From: Bacillota bacterium
Lineage (GTDB): Bacteria; Bacillota; Desulfotomaculia; Desulfotomaculales; JAJYZD01
NCBI GenBank assembly: GCA_021800315.1
Contig: JAJYZD010000052.1
Coordinates: forward strand, 1-17,457
Length of the DNA stretch: 17,457 bases
Reading direction: 5' to 3'
Under the pieces are notes generated by a model. It was not told the origin of the DNA. It ran no database searches and worked only from the letters and a program-made list of their open reading frames with translations. This document shows positions 6,418 through 14,119 of the stretch, piece by piece (positions within the stretch are counted from its first letter, which is position 1; every line of letters begins with the position of its first letter). Made by a program: the position numbers and the translations under genes.

Positions 6418-6837
6418 GTGAGAAAGAAGTTACAGCCCGGGCTCACCTCGGAATTCAAGTTCCATATCCCGGAGAACAAGACGGTGCCCTTCCTTTACCC
6501 GGAGTCGCCCGAGTTTCAGGTCATGCCCAAAGTGCTGGCCACCGGCTTTATGGTCGGGCTGTTCGAGTGGGCCTGCATCCGGGCCCTCAATCCCTACATC
6601 GACTGGCCGGCGGAACAGACCGTAGGCATCGGCGTCAACTTCAGCCACCTGGCCGCCACCCCGCCCGGCCTGACCGTAACCGTGCGCGTAAAGCTGGAGA
6701 AGGTGGAGGGCAGGAAACTCACCTTTGCCATCGTCGCCGACGACGGGGTGGATAAGATTTCGGAGGGCACCCACGAGCGATTCATCATCGACGCGGCCAG
6801 GTTCAACGCCAAGGTGGCGGCCAAGGCCCCGCACTAA
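6418..6837 (+). CDS. FlK-type hotdog thioesterase (copy 2)
   Basis: 139 residues from GTG 6418, with GGAGGG at 6405-6410. This matches the length and register of Streptomyces cattleya FlK, whose sequence I recall as closely similar (ATGFMVG, EWAC, HTAATPPGLTVTV, DGVDEI, GTHER, FNAKV). The catalytic residues are present: T42, E50 and H77 (His76 in FlK). The residue aligned with the FlK Phe36 gate appears to be Met36, so fluoroacetyl-CoA specificity cannot be assumed. The enzyme should hydrolyse a short acyl-CoA in the cytoplasm. An upstream ATG within the amidase 3' end is rejected in favour of the conserved start. The TAA stop at 6835-6837 overlaps the stop of the convergent lutC-like gene, so no terminator fits between them. 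Confidence 0.92.
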   Translation: MRKKLQPGLTSEFKFHIPENKTVPFLYPESPEFQVMPKVLATGFMVGLFEWACIRALNPYIDWPAEQTVGIGVNFSHLAATPPGLTVTVRVKLEKVEGRKLTFAIVADDGVDKISEGTHERFIIDAARFNAKVAAKAPH

Positions 6838-7454
6838 CCCGTCCGGCACGTCCGGGCCAGGAGAAGCACGGCCACTTCCCTGGGGCCGTGCATACCGGGC
6901 ACCAGCTGCATACCGATGTCGCCGGTCCGGCTGGGGCCGGATATGGCGCTGACGTAACGGACCAGGGGACGTCCGTAGACGTCGCGGGACAGGCGGCGGA
7001 CCATCGCCAGGGCGCCGGCCAGGTCCGGCGCCAGGCACTCCGCCCCGGCCACCACCAGGTGGGTGGGGGGCAGGTTGCTGACCAGGCGGGCCTCCCCCCC
7101 CTCCTCGGCCAGAAAGATGGTGCCGGTTTCCACGGCGACGGCCTGGGCGCCGGTGACGCCGAGGTCCGCCTCCAGACAGGCTTGAACGGTTTTCCCGGGC
7201 GTCTCCCCGCAGCGCCAAACCGAAAGCCCTTGGCCGGCCAGGAAGCCGGCCACCCCTATTTCCTCCCCGGCCTCTCCCCGGCTCAGGACGGCCCGGCGCT
7301 TGCCCGCGGCCACCCGGGCCACGAACGCCAGGGCCTCTCCGACAGATCCGGCCACCGATACCCGGCACCCCTGGGCGGTCAACGCGGCCACGGCCTGCGT
7401 CAAAAGGCGGTTTTCCACCCTGACTTCCCGCCCGGACGCCCCACCCGCGTCCAT
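6834..7454 (-). CDS. lutC: LutC-like LUD-domain protein
   Basis: 206 residues from ATG 7454, where AAGGGGG lies 11 bases upstream. A GTG at 7475, overlapping the previous gene's stop codon as GTGA, would add 7 residues and is possible. One LUD domain fills the protein: GVTGAQAVAVETGTIFL, LPPTHLVVAGAE and the C-terminal SAISGPSRTGDI/GPREVAVLLL are typical. LutC is the small subunit of the LutABC complex that oxidises L-lactate to pyruvate in Bacillus. The partners LutA and LutB appear fused in the gene just upstream. It is the last gene of the liv-lut operon. Its substrate here is not proven to be lactate. Confidence 0.88.
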   Translation of the reverse strand: MDAGGASGREVRVENRLLTQAVAALTAQGCRVSVAGSVGEALAFVARVAAGKRRAVLSRGEAGEEIGVAGFLAGQGLSVWRCGETPGKTVQACLEADLGVTGAQAVAVETGTIFLAEEGGEARLVSNLPPTHLVVAGAECLAPDLAGALAMVRRLSRDVYGRPLVRYVSAISGPSRTGDIGMQLVPGMHGPREVAVLLLARTCRTG

Positions 7455-7471
7455 CCCGTCGTCCACCCCCT

Positions 7472-9526
7472 TCACAGCCCGGCTTCGTCCACCAGTTCCA
7501 CCACGTGCCGTACCGCCACCGCGCGACCCAGTCGGTCAAGCCCGTCCGTCAGGGCGGCCATGCACCCGGGACAGGCGGTGGCCAGGGTTTTGGCTCCCAC
7601 CCGGGCCAGTTTTTCGTCTCCGACGGCGGCGGCCATAGGGTAGTGCCGCCAGCCCGCCGGGCCGCCGAAGCCGCAGCAGCGGTCGGCCGTTTCCACCATC
7701 CGGCCGCACGCCTGGAGCAGCCGGCGCGGCTGGACGGTTACGCCCAGACCGAGGCGCAGGTGGCAGGGGTCGTGGTAGGCGACCGGCCACGAGTCCGTCC
7801 CGGCGATACCGCCCAGAGTCAGGTCGTCCGCCAGGAAGGCGGTCAGGTCCCGCACCCGGCCGGAAAGCCTCCTGGCCTGCTCCTGCCAGGGATCCCCGGC
7901 CAGCCAGCGGGGATAAAAGTTTTTCAGCGTGTCGCCGCAGGTGGCGCACAGGGTCAGGACCGGACCGTCAAACGCCGTGAGGAAGGATATATTCCGGCGG
8001 GCCAGAGCGCAAGCTCCCTCCCGGTCGCCGGCGTTCCACAGCGGCAGGCCGCAGCAGGGCTCCCGGTCCGGCCACTTGGCCGCGACCCCGTGGCGGGAAA
8101 GGACCCGCAGGGCGGCCGCGCCCACCTCCGGGTAACAGGTCCCGGTCAGGCAGCCGGCGTAGACAACCGCGTGAGCCCGGCCGGCGGAAGGGACGGCCGG
8201 GCGGACCCGGGGAGCGGGTAGCAGGCGGGAGACGCCCAGACGCGGGCGCAAGGCCCTCCGGGCGGGTCTTTCCTCCCACAAAGGGCCGGTGAGACGGCGG
8301 ACCACGCGAAGGACCCGGGAGAGACGGGCCTGGTCCCCGAGGAGCCCCCTCACCAGGCGCCGGCCGATTGAGGGGCGCTCTTGCACGATCCCGGCCCGCA
8401 GGCGGCCGATCAGTTCCGGAATATCGATTTGGGCCGGGCAGGCGTCCGTACACCTCCCGCAGGAGAGGCAGGCCCAGAGACCGGCGTCCGTGGACGCCGC
8501 CACCGTTTCGGTCAGCGCGGTCTGCACCACGCCGATGCCGCCGATATAGCGGTGACCGAAGCGCCCGCCCAGGACCCGGTAGACGGGGCAGAAGTTCAGA
8601 CAGCCGCCGCAGTTGATGCAGTAGAAGGCTTCCCCCCAGCCCCCGGCCAGGGCCCTTAAACGGCCGTTGTCCAAAAGGACCACATGCACCTCCCGCGGGC
8701 CGGGGTGACCTTCCGGAGCCGGACCGGTGATCACCGACATATAGGTGCCCAGATCCTGGCCCGCCCCGAAAACGGAGGCGGCCTCCACCACCGTAACCGC
8801 GTCCTCCAGGGTTGGTACGATCTTGGTGATGCCCGCCACCACGATATGAACGGCCGGCAGGCTGGTCACCGCCCGGATGTTGCCCTCGTTTTCCATGAGC
8901 ACCACGGCGCCCGTGTCGGCGGCGATCGCGTTGGCTCCGGTCAACCCGGTGTCCGCCCCGGCCAGGTGGGGGCGCAGGCTCTCCCGGGCCGCCCGTACCA
9001 GTTCCGCAACGTCTTCCGGCAGGTCCCGGCCGCTCTCCCGGGCCAGGAGTTCGCGGACCCTGGACAGGGGCAGGTGGATGGCCGGGGCCAGGGGGTGGCT
9101 CGCGGTGCCGTGGTCCAACTGGTTCAAGCGGTCGCCCAGGTCGGTTTCCACCACGGTTACGCCCCTGGCGGCCAGATATCCGTCCACCCCGATTTCCTTG
9201 CCCACGTTCGTTTTGGACTTGACCAGCACGCCCCCTTGGACGACACCGCCGATGTAGTCGCGGGCCGCCCCCGCGTCGGCGGCCAGGAACACCCGGCACC
9301 CGTTGACGGTCAAAGCGGTCACGGCCTGGTCCAGCAGTTCGGGAAGCCGGGACATGCTCTCCGCCTTGATCCGGCGCAAACGTTCGGACAGCGGGGGATG
9401 ACGCTGCCGGGCGGCCTGGATGTCGGGGCAGATGAGGGAAAGGGCCTTTTGGCGGCCCGCGGCGCCGGCAACATCGGCCAAGGCGGCTTCGATCCGGCGG
9501 TCAAAGACCGATTTAGGCACGGCCAT
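7472..9526 (-). CDS. fused LutB-LutA-like iron-sulfur oxidoreductase (LdhH type)
   Basis: 684 residues from ATG 9526; GAGGAG lies just upstream in a 10-base gap after livF. The N-terminal LUD domain (about 60-290; KSKTNVGKEIG, GLTGANAIAADTG, PGPREVHVVLLDNGR) is LutB-like. Two 4Fe-4S motifs follow: C303, C306, C309, C313P and C353, C356, C359, C363P. Then come two CCG domains: C459, CC491-492, C527, C530 and C588, CC617-618, C652, C655. In Bacillus the CCG part is the separate protein LutA. The same fused layout is known as LdhH in Desulfovibrio lactate oxidation. It probably passes electrons from a hydroxy-acid substrate to the quinone or another carrier in the cytoplasm. No FAD-binding lactate dehydrogenase gene lies in the window. 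Translation is coupled to lutC. Confidence 0.92.
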   Translation of the reverse strand: MAVPKSVFDRRIEAALADVAGAAGRQKALSLICPDIQAARQRHPPLSERLRRIKAESMSRLPELLDQAVTALTVNGCRVFLAADAGAARDYIGGVVQGGVLVKSKTNVGKEIGVDGYLAARGVTVVETDLGDRLNQLDHGTASHPLAPAIHLPLSRVRELLARESGRDLPEDVAELVRAARESLRPHLAGADTGLTGANAIAADTGAVVLMENEGNIRAVTSLPAVHIVVAGITKIVPTLEDAVTVVEAASVFGAGQDLGTYMSVITGPAPEGHPGPREVHVVLLDNGRLRALAGGWGEAFYCINCGGCLNFCPVYRVLGGRFGHRYIGGIGVVQTALTETVAASTDAGLWACLSCGRCTDACPAQIDIPELIGRLRAGIVQERPSIGRRLVRGLLGDQARLSRVLRVVRRLTGPLWEERPARRALRPRLGVSRLLPAPRVRPAVPSAGRAHAVVYAGCLTGTCYPEVGAAALRVLSRHGVAAKWPDREPCCGLPLWNAGDREGACALARRNISFLTAFDGPVLTLCATCGDTLKNFYPRWLAGDPWQEQARRLSGRVRDLTAFLADDLTLGGIAGTDSWPVAYHDPCHLRLGLGVTVQPRRLLQACGRMVETADRCCGFGGPAGWRHYPMAAAVGDEKLARVGAKTLATACPGCMAALTDGLDRLGRAVAVRHVVELVDEAGL

Positions 9527-9536
9527 CCTCTCCTCG

Positions 9537-10235
9537 CTACACCGACAGGTACCTGGTGCGGATTTCCGGATCCCGGCCCAACTCCGCCACCGTGCCGTGG
9601 CAACGCACCCGTCCGCGATCCAGAACATAGCAGTAGTCGGAAAGGCGAAGAGCGGTTTTCAGGTTTTGTTCCGCCATCAGGATATTGACACCCATATCCT
9701 TCAGGCGGCGGATCTGGTCCTCCAGTTCGCGGACCACCAGGGGCGCCAACCCCTCGGTGGGTTCATCCAGGATCAAGAGGCGCGGGCTGCCTAAAAGGGC
9801 CCGGGCAATGCTCAGCATCTGCTGTTCGCCGCCCGAGAGGCACCCGCCCGGCCGGCCGGCCAAAGGGGCCAACGCGGGGAAAAGTCCGTAAACCATGGGA
9901 ATGGTCCAGGCAGCGCCGGGCGGACGGCCGGCCCAGGCCACCGCCAGGTTGTCCTGGACGGTGAGGTCGGGAAAGATCCGCCGGTTGTCCGGTACAAAGG
10001 AAATGCCCAGGCGGACCAGGCGGTGAACCGGGGTGTTCGTGATGGTTTCGCCGCGGAAAACCACCCGTCCGCTGCGGACCCGGGTAAGGCCGGCCACACT
10101 GCGCAAAACGGTGGTCTTGCCCGCCCCGTTGCGTCCCAGAAGGCAGGTGATCCCGCCCTCGCCGACGGACAGGGACACCCCGAACAGCACGTGGGAGAGG
10201 CCGTAGTAACTGTGGATTTCCTCCACCGCGAGCAT
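9537..10235 (-). CDS. livF: Liv-type ABC importer ATPase, LivF
   Basis: 232 residues, normal for LivF. Walker A is GRNGAGKT (34-41), the signature LSGGEQQ lies at 133-139 and Walker B LLILDEP at 153-159. The stretch DEPTEGLAP and the later AEQN are characteristic of LivF rather than LivG. It energises uptake of branched-chain amino acids or related small organic compounds with LivG as the other ATPase. Its ATG overlaps the livG stop (TAATG), so translation is coupled. The lut-like fusion gene starts 10 bases after its stop, which ties the importer to the oxidoreductase genes. Confidence 0.95.
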   Translation of the reverse strand: MLAVEEIHSYYGLSHVLFGVSLSVGEGGITCLLGRNGAGKTTVLRSVAGLTRVRSGRVVFRGETITNTPVHRLVRLGISFVPDNRRIFPDLTVQDNLAVAWAGRPPGAAWTIPMVYGLFPALAPLAGRPGGCLSGGEQQMLSIARALLGSPRLLILDEPTEGLAPLVVRELEDQIRRLKDMGVNILMAEQNLKTALRLSDYCYVLDRGRVRCHGTVAELGRDPEIRTRYLSV

Positions 10236-10969
10236 TACGCTTCCACCCCCAGGTAGGCCTTTTGCACCGCGGCAATCGCCCTGACTTCATCCGGCGGCCC
10301 TTGCGCGATGCATAAGCCCTGGTTGAGCACCACGATCTTGTCGGCCAGGCCAAAAACCAGGTCCATATCGTGCTCCGTAAACAGAACCGTAACACCTTCC
10401 CCCGGTAGGCGGCGGATGAGCCCGGCCGTGGCGGCGGTCTCCTCGGGCGACATGCCGGCGGTGGGCTCGTCCAGGAGCAGCAACTCCGGCCGTCCGGCCA
10501 GGGCCATCCCGATTTCCAGGAGCTTCTGGTCGCCGTAGGAAAGCCTGCCGGCGTTTTGTCCCGCCCATCCGTCCAGTCCGACCCGATCCAAAAGCTCCCT
10601 GGCCCGGGCGGCGCATTCCGACAGCGACCCCCGGGACAGGGACCCGCTCCTGCCCGCCCGGGACAGGAGTGCCACCTGCACGTTTTCCAGGACCGTCAGG
10701 CGGTTGAAAACATTGGTCAGCTGAAAAGAACGGGCCACGCCGAGGCGAAAGACCTGGTGGGGCTTGGCGCCGGCGATATTGTTGTTTTGGAACAGGATGC
10801 GCCCGCCGTCCGGCTTCAAATGACCGGTAAGCACGTTGAAGAGGGTGGTCTTGCCCGCCCCGTTGGGGCCGATGACCGCCGTCACCCGGCCCCTTTCCGC
10901 ATCGAAGCCGACCCCGGCCAGAGCCCGGAAGCCGGAAAAGGACCTGGTGATTCCCTCGACCCGCAGCAC
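10235..10969 (-). CDS. livG: Liv-type ABC importer ATPase, LivG
   Basis: 244 residues from GTG 10969, one base after the livM stop. Longer readings from 11062 would overlap livM and add a stretch with no family similarity. Walker A GPNGAGKT is at 34-41, the signature LSYGDQ at 143-148 and Walker B LLLLDEP at 163-169, followed by TAGMSP, the usual LivG sequence. The D-loop region reads FTEHDMDLVFGLADKIVVLNQG, again typical of LivG. No strong ribosome-binding site is visible, so translation probably depends on coupling to livM. Confidence 0.94.
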   Translation of the reverse strand: MLRVEGITRSFSGFRALAGVGFDAERGRVTAVIGPNGAGKTTLFNVLTGHLKPDGGRILFQNNNIAGAKPHQVFRLGVARSFQLTNVFNRLTVLENVQVALLSRAGRSGSLSRGSLSECAARARELLDRVGLDGWAGQNAGRLSYGDQKLLEIGMALAGRPELLLLDEPTAGMSPEETAATAGLIRRLPGEGVTVLFTEHDMDLVFGLADKIVVLNQGLCIAQGPPDEVRAIAAVQKAYLGVEA

Positions 10970-10970
10970 G

Positions 10971-11963
10971 TCAGCGCACCGCCCGGTCCGCCGGGTTTTT
11001 TTCCGACAGCCGTTCCTCCAGGAAACCGACGATCCCCTGGGGCAGGAAGAGGGCCAGGACAACCAGGATCAGGCCAAGGACCAGCAGCCAGTAACCCGTA
11101 TAGACGCCGAGGACCATGGACAGGAGCACCAGGATGGCGGCTCCCACGGCCGGACCGATAAAGGTGGCCATCCCGCCCAGGAGAAGCATGATCAACACCT
11201 CGGCCGACTTGGTCCAATCCAAGAGCGACGGATCGACCGAACCGGCGACCACCACGTGGAGCACTCCGGCCAGGCCGGCGAACAAGCCGGACACAACGAA
11301 GGCCGTCAGTTGGTGTTTTTGAACGTCGATCCCCACCCCGGCGGCGCGCACGGGATTGTCCCTGATGGCCTGCAGGGTGAGACCGAAAGGTGAACGAACC
11401 AGGCGGTACAAAACGGCCAGCGAGGCGAGCATGACCACCAGGGCCAGGTAGTAGCCGCCCCGGGGCGAGGAAAGAAACCCAGGCAACGGAATCGGGCTGA
11501 TACCGTTGTCGCCGCCGGTGAACGCGTACCAGCGTCCGGCCAGCGCCCAGACCAACTGTCCCAAAGCCAGGGTGAGCATACCGAAGTAGAGACGGCGCAA
11601 CCGTACGCAGAACCAGCCGGTGACCAGTGCCAACACCCCGGCCGTCAGCGGTCCGGCCGGCAAGACCACCCAGAAGGGGAGACCCGTCCTGGTGAGCACC
11701 AGGGCCGCCGCGTAACCGCCGGCACCGTAGAAGGTCGCCTGGGACAACTGCAGGAGACCGCCGTAACCCAGGATGAAGTTCAGGCTGACCGCCAGCAGGG
11801 CGGCCACGAAGATGCCGGCCATGAGGTAGAGGTAGTAGTCCGGCAAAACAGCGGGCAGGAACAGGAGCACCGCACCGGCCCCGACGGACGGCCAGGCACC
11901 CCCGTACGGCCCTGGCGCGGTGACGCCCGCATTGGACGAAAAGAGCCCCGCCGGCCTTACCAT
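10971..11963 (-). CDS. livM: Liv-type ABC importer permease, LivM
   Basis: 330 residues from ATG 11963, which overlaps the last codons of livH (ATGGTAA). The much longer frame to 12317 is a shadow of livH and unlike a membrane protein. Multiple hydrophobic segments, the LNFILGYGGLLQLSQATFYG motif and the loop RSPFGLTLQAIRDNP..AAGVGID are characteristic of LivM. GGMATFIGPAVGA precedes the last helices. It forms the membrane channel with LivH. Confidence 0.94.
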   Translation of the reverse strand: MVRPAGLFSSNAGVTAPGPYGGAWPSVGAGAVLLFLPAVLPDYYLYLMAGIFVAALLAVSLNFILGYGGLLQLSQATFYGAGGYAAALVLTRTGLPFWVVLPAGPLTAGVLALVTGWFCVRLRRLYFGMLTLALGQLVWALAGRWYAFTGGDNGISPIPLPGFLSSPRGGYYLALVVMLASLAVLYRLVRSPFGLTLQAIRDNPVRAAGVGIDVQKHQLTAFVVSGLFAGLAGVLHVVVAGSVDPSLLDWTKSAEVLIMLLLGGMATFIGPAVGAAILVLLSMVLGVYTGYWLLVLGLILVVLALFLPQGIVGFLEERLSEKNPADRAVR

Positions 11964-12829
11964 ACCGATTTCAACAGGCCCGACGGCTTTATGATTAAAA
12001 TGACCGCGGCGATGAAAAACGGCCACGCTACGGCCAGTCGGGGCAGAAAAAGCACCCCCAGCGACTCGCCCGCCCCCAGGATGAGCGAGCTTACCAGGGC
12101 GCCCCAGACGTTGCCCAGCCCGCCGATGACCACCACCAGGAAGGCTTCGATGATGATGGTGACGTCCATGCCCGGTGTAATGCTGACCGTGGGGGCGACC
12201 AGGGCTCCGCCCAGGCCCGCCAGCCAGCCGCCCAGCACGAAGACGGCGGCGAAGACCCGGCTGCTCCTGACCCCGAGGACATCCACCATCTCCCGGTCGG
12301 TCGCCGTGGCCCGGCAAATCTTCCCCATCCGGGTGCGGTACAGGAACAGGGCCAGGCCGACCGCCACCAGGATACCCACCGCGAACAGGAAGAGATTGTA
12401 GCGGGGCAGGGCCGCCCCCCAGACGGTGACGTAGCCGGCCAAACCCGGCGGCGGGGCCAGCGATTTGAACCCGGTACCCCAGACAATCTGCACCAGGTCG
12501 CTGAAGACGAGAACCAGGCCGTAGGTGACCAGGATCTGAATCAGGTGTTCGCGGTCATAGATGAACCGTAGCAATCCACGCTCTATGCCCAGGCTGACCA
12601 GTGCCACCACGAGGGGCGCGATGAGCATGGCCGGCCAGAAACCGGCCGGGCCCAGGAAAGAAGCGACCGAATAAGCCAGGAACGCCCCCAGCATGTAGAG
12701 GGAGCCGTGGGCGAAGTTGATGACCCTCAGAACGCCGAAGATGAGGGTGAGACCGGCGGCCACGACGAACAAGGTCATTCCCACGGACAATCCGATGAGA
12801 AACTGGCTGGCCAGCAAAGTCAAATGCAT
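11957..12829 (-). CDS. livH: Liv-type ABC importer permease, LivH
   Basis: 290 residues from ATG 12829, with GGGGGGAAC just upstream. The frame continues to 12874 but that part covers the intergenic hairpin. GLTLIFGVLRVINFAHGSLYMLGA is the classic LivH N-terminal motif, the EAA-type loop is RTRMGKICRATATDREMVDVLGV in part, and VIGGLGNVWGA marks the C-terminal half. About eight transmembrane helices are seen. It overlaps livM by 7 bases. Confidence 0.94.
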   Translation of the reverse strand: MHLTLLASQFLIGLSVGMTLFVVAAGLTLIFGVLRVINFAHGSLYMLGAFLAYSVASFLGPAGFWPAMLIAPLVVALVSLGIERGLLRFIYDREHLIQILVTYGLVLVFSDLVQIVWGTGFKSLAPPPGLAGYVTVWGAALPRYNLFLFAVGILVAVGLALFLYRTRMGKICRATATDREMVDVLGVRSSRVFAAVFVLGGWLAGLGGALVAPTVSITPGMDVTIIIEAFLVVVIGGLGNVWGALVSSLILGAGESLGVLFLPRLAVAWPFFIAAVILIIKPSGLLKSVW

Positions 12830-12846
12830 TAGTTCCCCCCGCGTAA

Positions 12847-12866
12847 GGGGCCGGCAAGCCGGCCCC
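12847..12866 (-). promoter_or_regulatory. perfect hairpin between livK and livH
   Basis: GGGGCCGGC (12847-12855) pairs with GCCGGCCCC (12858-12866) across a 2-base AA spacer, so the top pair must open to make a real loop. It follows the livK stop by 14 bases and precedes the livH ribosome-binding site. Such hairpins often protect the 3' end of the binding-protein mRNA or partly terminate, giving more binding protein than permease. A U-run is missing. Confidence 0.65.
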
Positions 12867-12880
12867 CGCGTCAAAAGGTC

Positions 12881-14119
12881 CTATTTCTTCCGGGACGCCA
12901 ATACCGAGGCCAGGGAGGGCATGATTTGGGCGGCCGGTATCTCCACCGGATTTTTCATTACCAGGGTGGTCCGGCCCGCCTGGACCGCCGTCCGGCCGAA
13001 GAACATGGGGGTTTCCAACTGGTGGTCGCCGGCGCGGATGGTGACCGGGCCTACCGGCGAGTCGATGGTCATGCCGGACAGGGCTTCGGCCAGCTTCGTC
13101 TTGTTTACGCCGCCCGCCTTCTGCACCGCCGCGCCGAGGAACCTGGCGGTCAGGTAGCCGTACAGGGCGGGGAAGCCGGGACCGTGGCCGTAAGCCTTCT
13201 TGAAGGCGGCCACGAAATCCTTGTTCGCATTGGTCGCCGGGTAGTACGACAGGTAGTCGCTGGTGCCGTAGACTCCCACCGGGGCGTCCGCCCCCAGGGC
13301 CTTGAGGGTGGAAGGATCGGTGGCGGTGTGGTCGAGCACGGCCATCTGCTTGTTCAGGCCGGACGCCTGCACCGCCTTGAGGAACGAGACCATGTCCGCC
13401 CCCCCCGTGCCCGCGAACAGGACGTCGGGCTTGGCGGCCCGGATAACGTTCAGGTAGGGCGTGTAGTTGGTTTCACCCACCGGCCACCAGGACGTGCCGA
13501 GTTTTTGCACCCCGGGCTTGTCTTTCTGCAAGGCGGCCCAGAAACTGTTCACCACCGAGTGGCCGTAATCGTAGTCGTCACCGGCCAGCCAGTACCTGGT
13601 ATAAGGGAGGCCGGCCATCTCCTTCGCGTCCGCGTTGCCGATCATGGTGGTGTTGGGAGGCATGGCGAAAACGTACTTACCGCCGTGGGAACCGGTGATT
13701 TGGGCGCTCATGCTCTCCCAGGTGATGAAAGGCACCTTCTGCTGATCGGCGTATGACGCCACAGCCAGGGCTCCGGCGCTGTTCATCAGTCCGGCCACGA
13801 CATCGACGTGCTCCTGCATCACCAGTTCCTTGGCCCAGGACAAGTCCTTGGCCGCGTTGAACTGGTCGTCCCGGGTGACAAAATCAATCTTGGGGCCGCC
13901 GTTAGCGGCCACCTCGTTGACACCCAGCTTGAAGCCGTCCAGGGCGTCCTTGGCGTAGCTGCTGGCCGGCCCGCTGTAGGCGTCAATAATCCCCACCTTG
14001 AGAACCTTGCCGGTGCCCGCCGCCGGGGTCCGGCCGCAGCCGGCGACCAGCGCCGCCACCAGGGCCAGAGAAACCAGACCGGCCAGAATGGTAAAATGCC
14101 GCTTCCCGCTCAAAATCAC
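12881..14119 (-). CDS. livK: Liv-type substrate-binding lipoprotein
   Basis: 412 residues from GTG 14119, with AAGGA about 6 bases upstream. The N-terminus is a lipoprotein signal peptide with lipobox LVAGC and Cys28 as the lipidated residue, so the mature protein is anchored outside the membrane. The rest is a periplasmic-binding type I fold (Peripla_BP_6): KVGIIDAYSGPASSYAKDALDGFKLGVNEV, DDQFNAAKDLSWAKEL and GTGGADMVSFLKAV in part are visible. It is the first gene of the operon and should set its substrate range. Members of this family bind branched-chain amino acids, urea or amides, or aromatic and hydroxy acids. Sequence alone does not choose among these. Confidence 0.93.
   Translation of the reverse strand: MILSGKRHFTILAGLVSLALVAALVAGCGRTPAAGTGKVLKVGIIDAYSGPASSYAKDALDGFKLGVNEVAANGGPKIDFVTRDDQFNAAKDLSWAKELVMQEHVDVVAGLMNSAGALAVASYADQQKVPFITWESMSAQITGSHGGKYVFAMPPNTTMIGNADAKEMAGLPYTRYWLAGDDYDYGHSVVNSFWAALQKDKPGVQKLGTSWWPVGETNYTPYLNVIRAAKPDVLFAGTGGADMVSFLKAVQASGLNKQMAVLDHTATDPSTLKALGADAPVGVYGTSDYLSYYPATNANKDFVAAFKKAYGHGPGFPALYGYLTARFLGAAVQKAGGVNKTKLAEALSGMTIDSPVGPVTIRAGDHQLETPMFFGRTAVQAGRTTLVMKNPVEIPAAQIMPSLASVLASRKK

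Noticed and set aside
6418..6837. Firm annotation of FlK copy 2 as fluoroacetate-resistance enzyme
   Set aside because: The catalytic Thr, Glu and His are present but the specificity-linked Phe gate position is Met, so only the family is supported.
7968..9299. 443-codon minus-strand open frame inside the LutB-LutA fusion gene
   Set aside because: Same strand, other frame, low-complexity Gly/Arg/Pro composition typical of GC-rich shadows; the real frame has all Fe-S and LUD motifs.
8684..9688. 334-codon plus-strand open frame antisense to the LutB-LutA fusion
   Set aside because: No recognisable domain and compositional features of an antisense shadow; it also crosses into livF.
10971..12317. 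Long 448-codon version of livM
   Set aside because: The first 118 codons are antisense-like, low-complexity sequence within livH; ATG 11963 fits the family.
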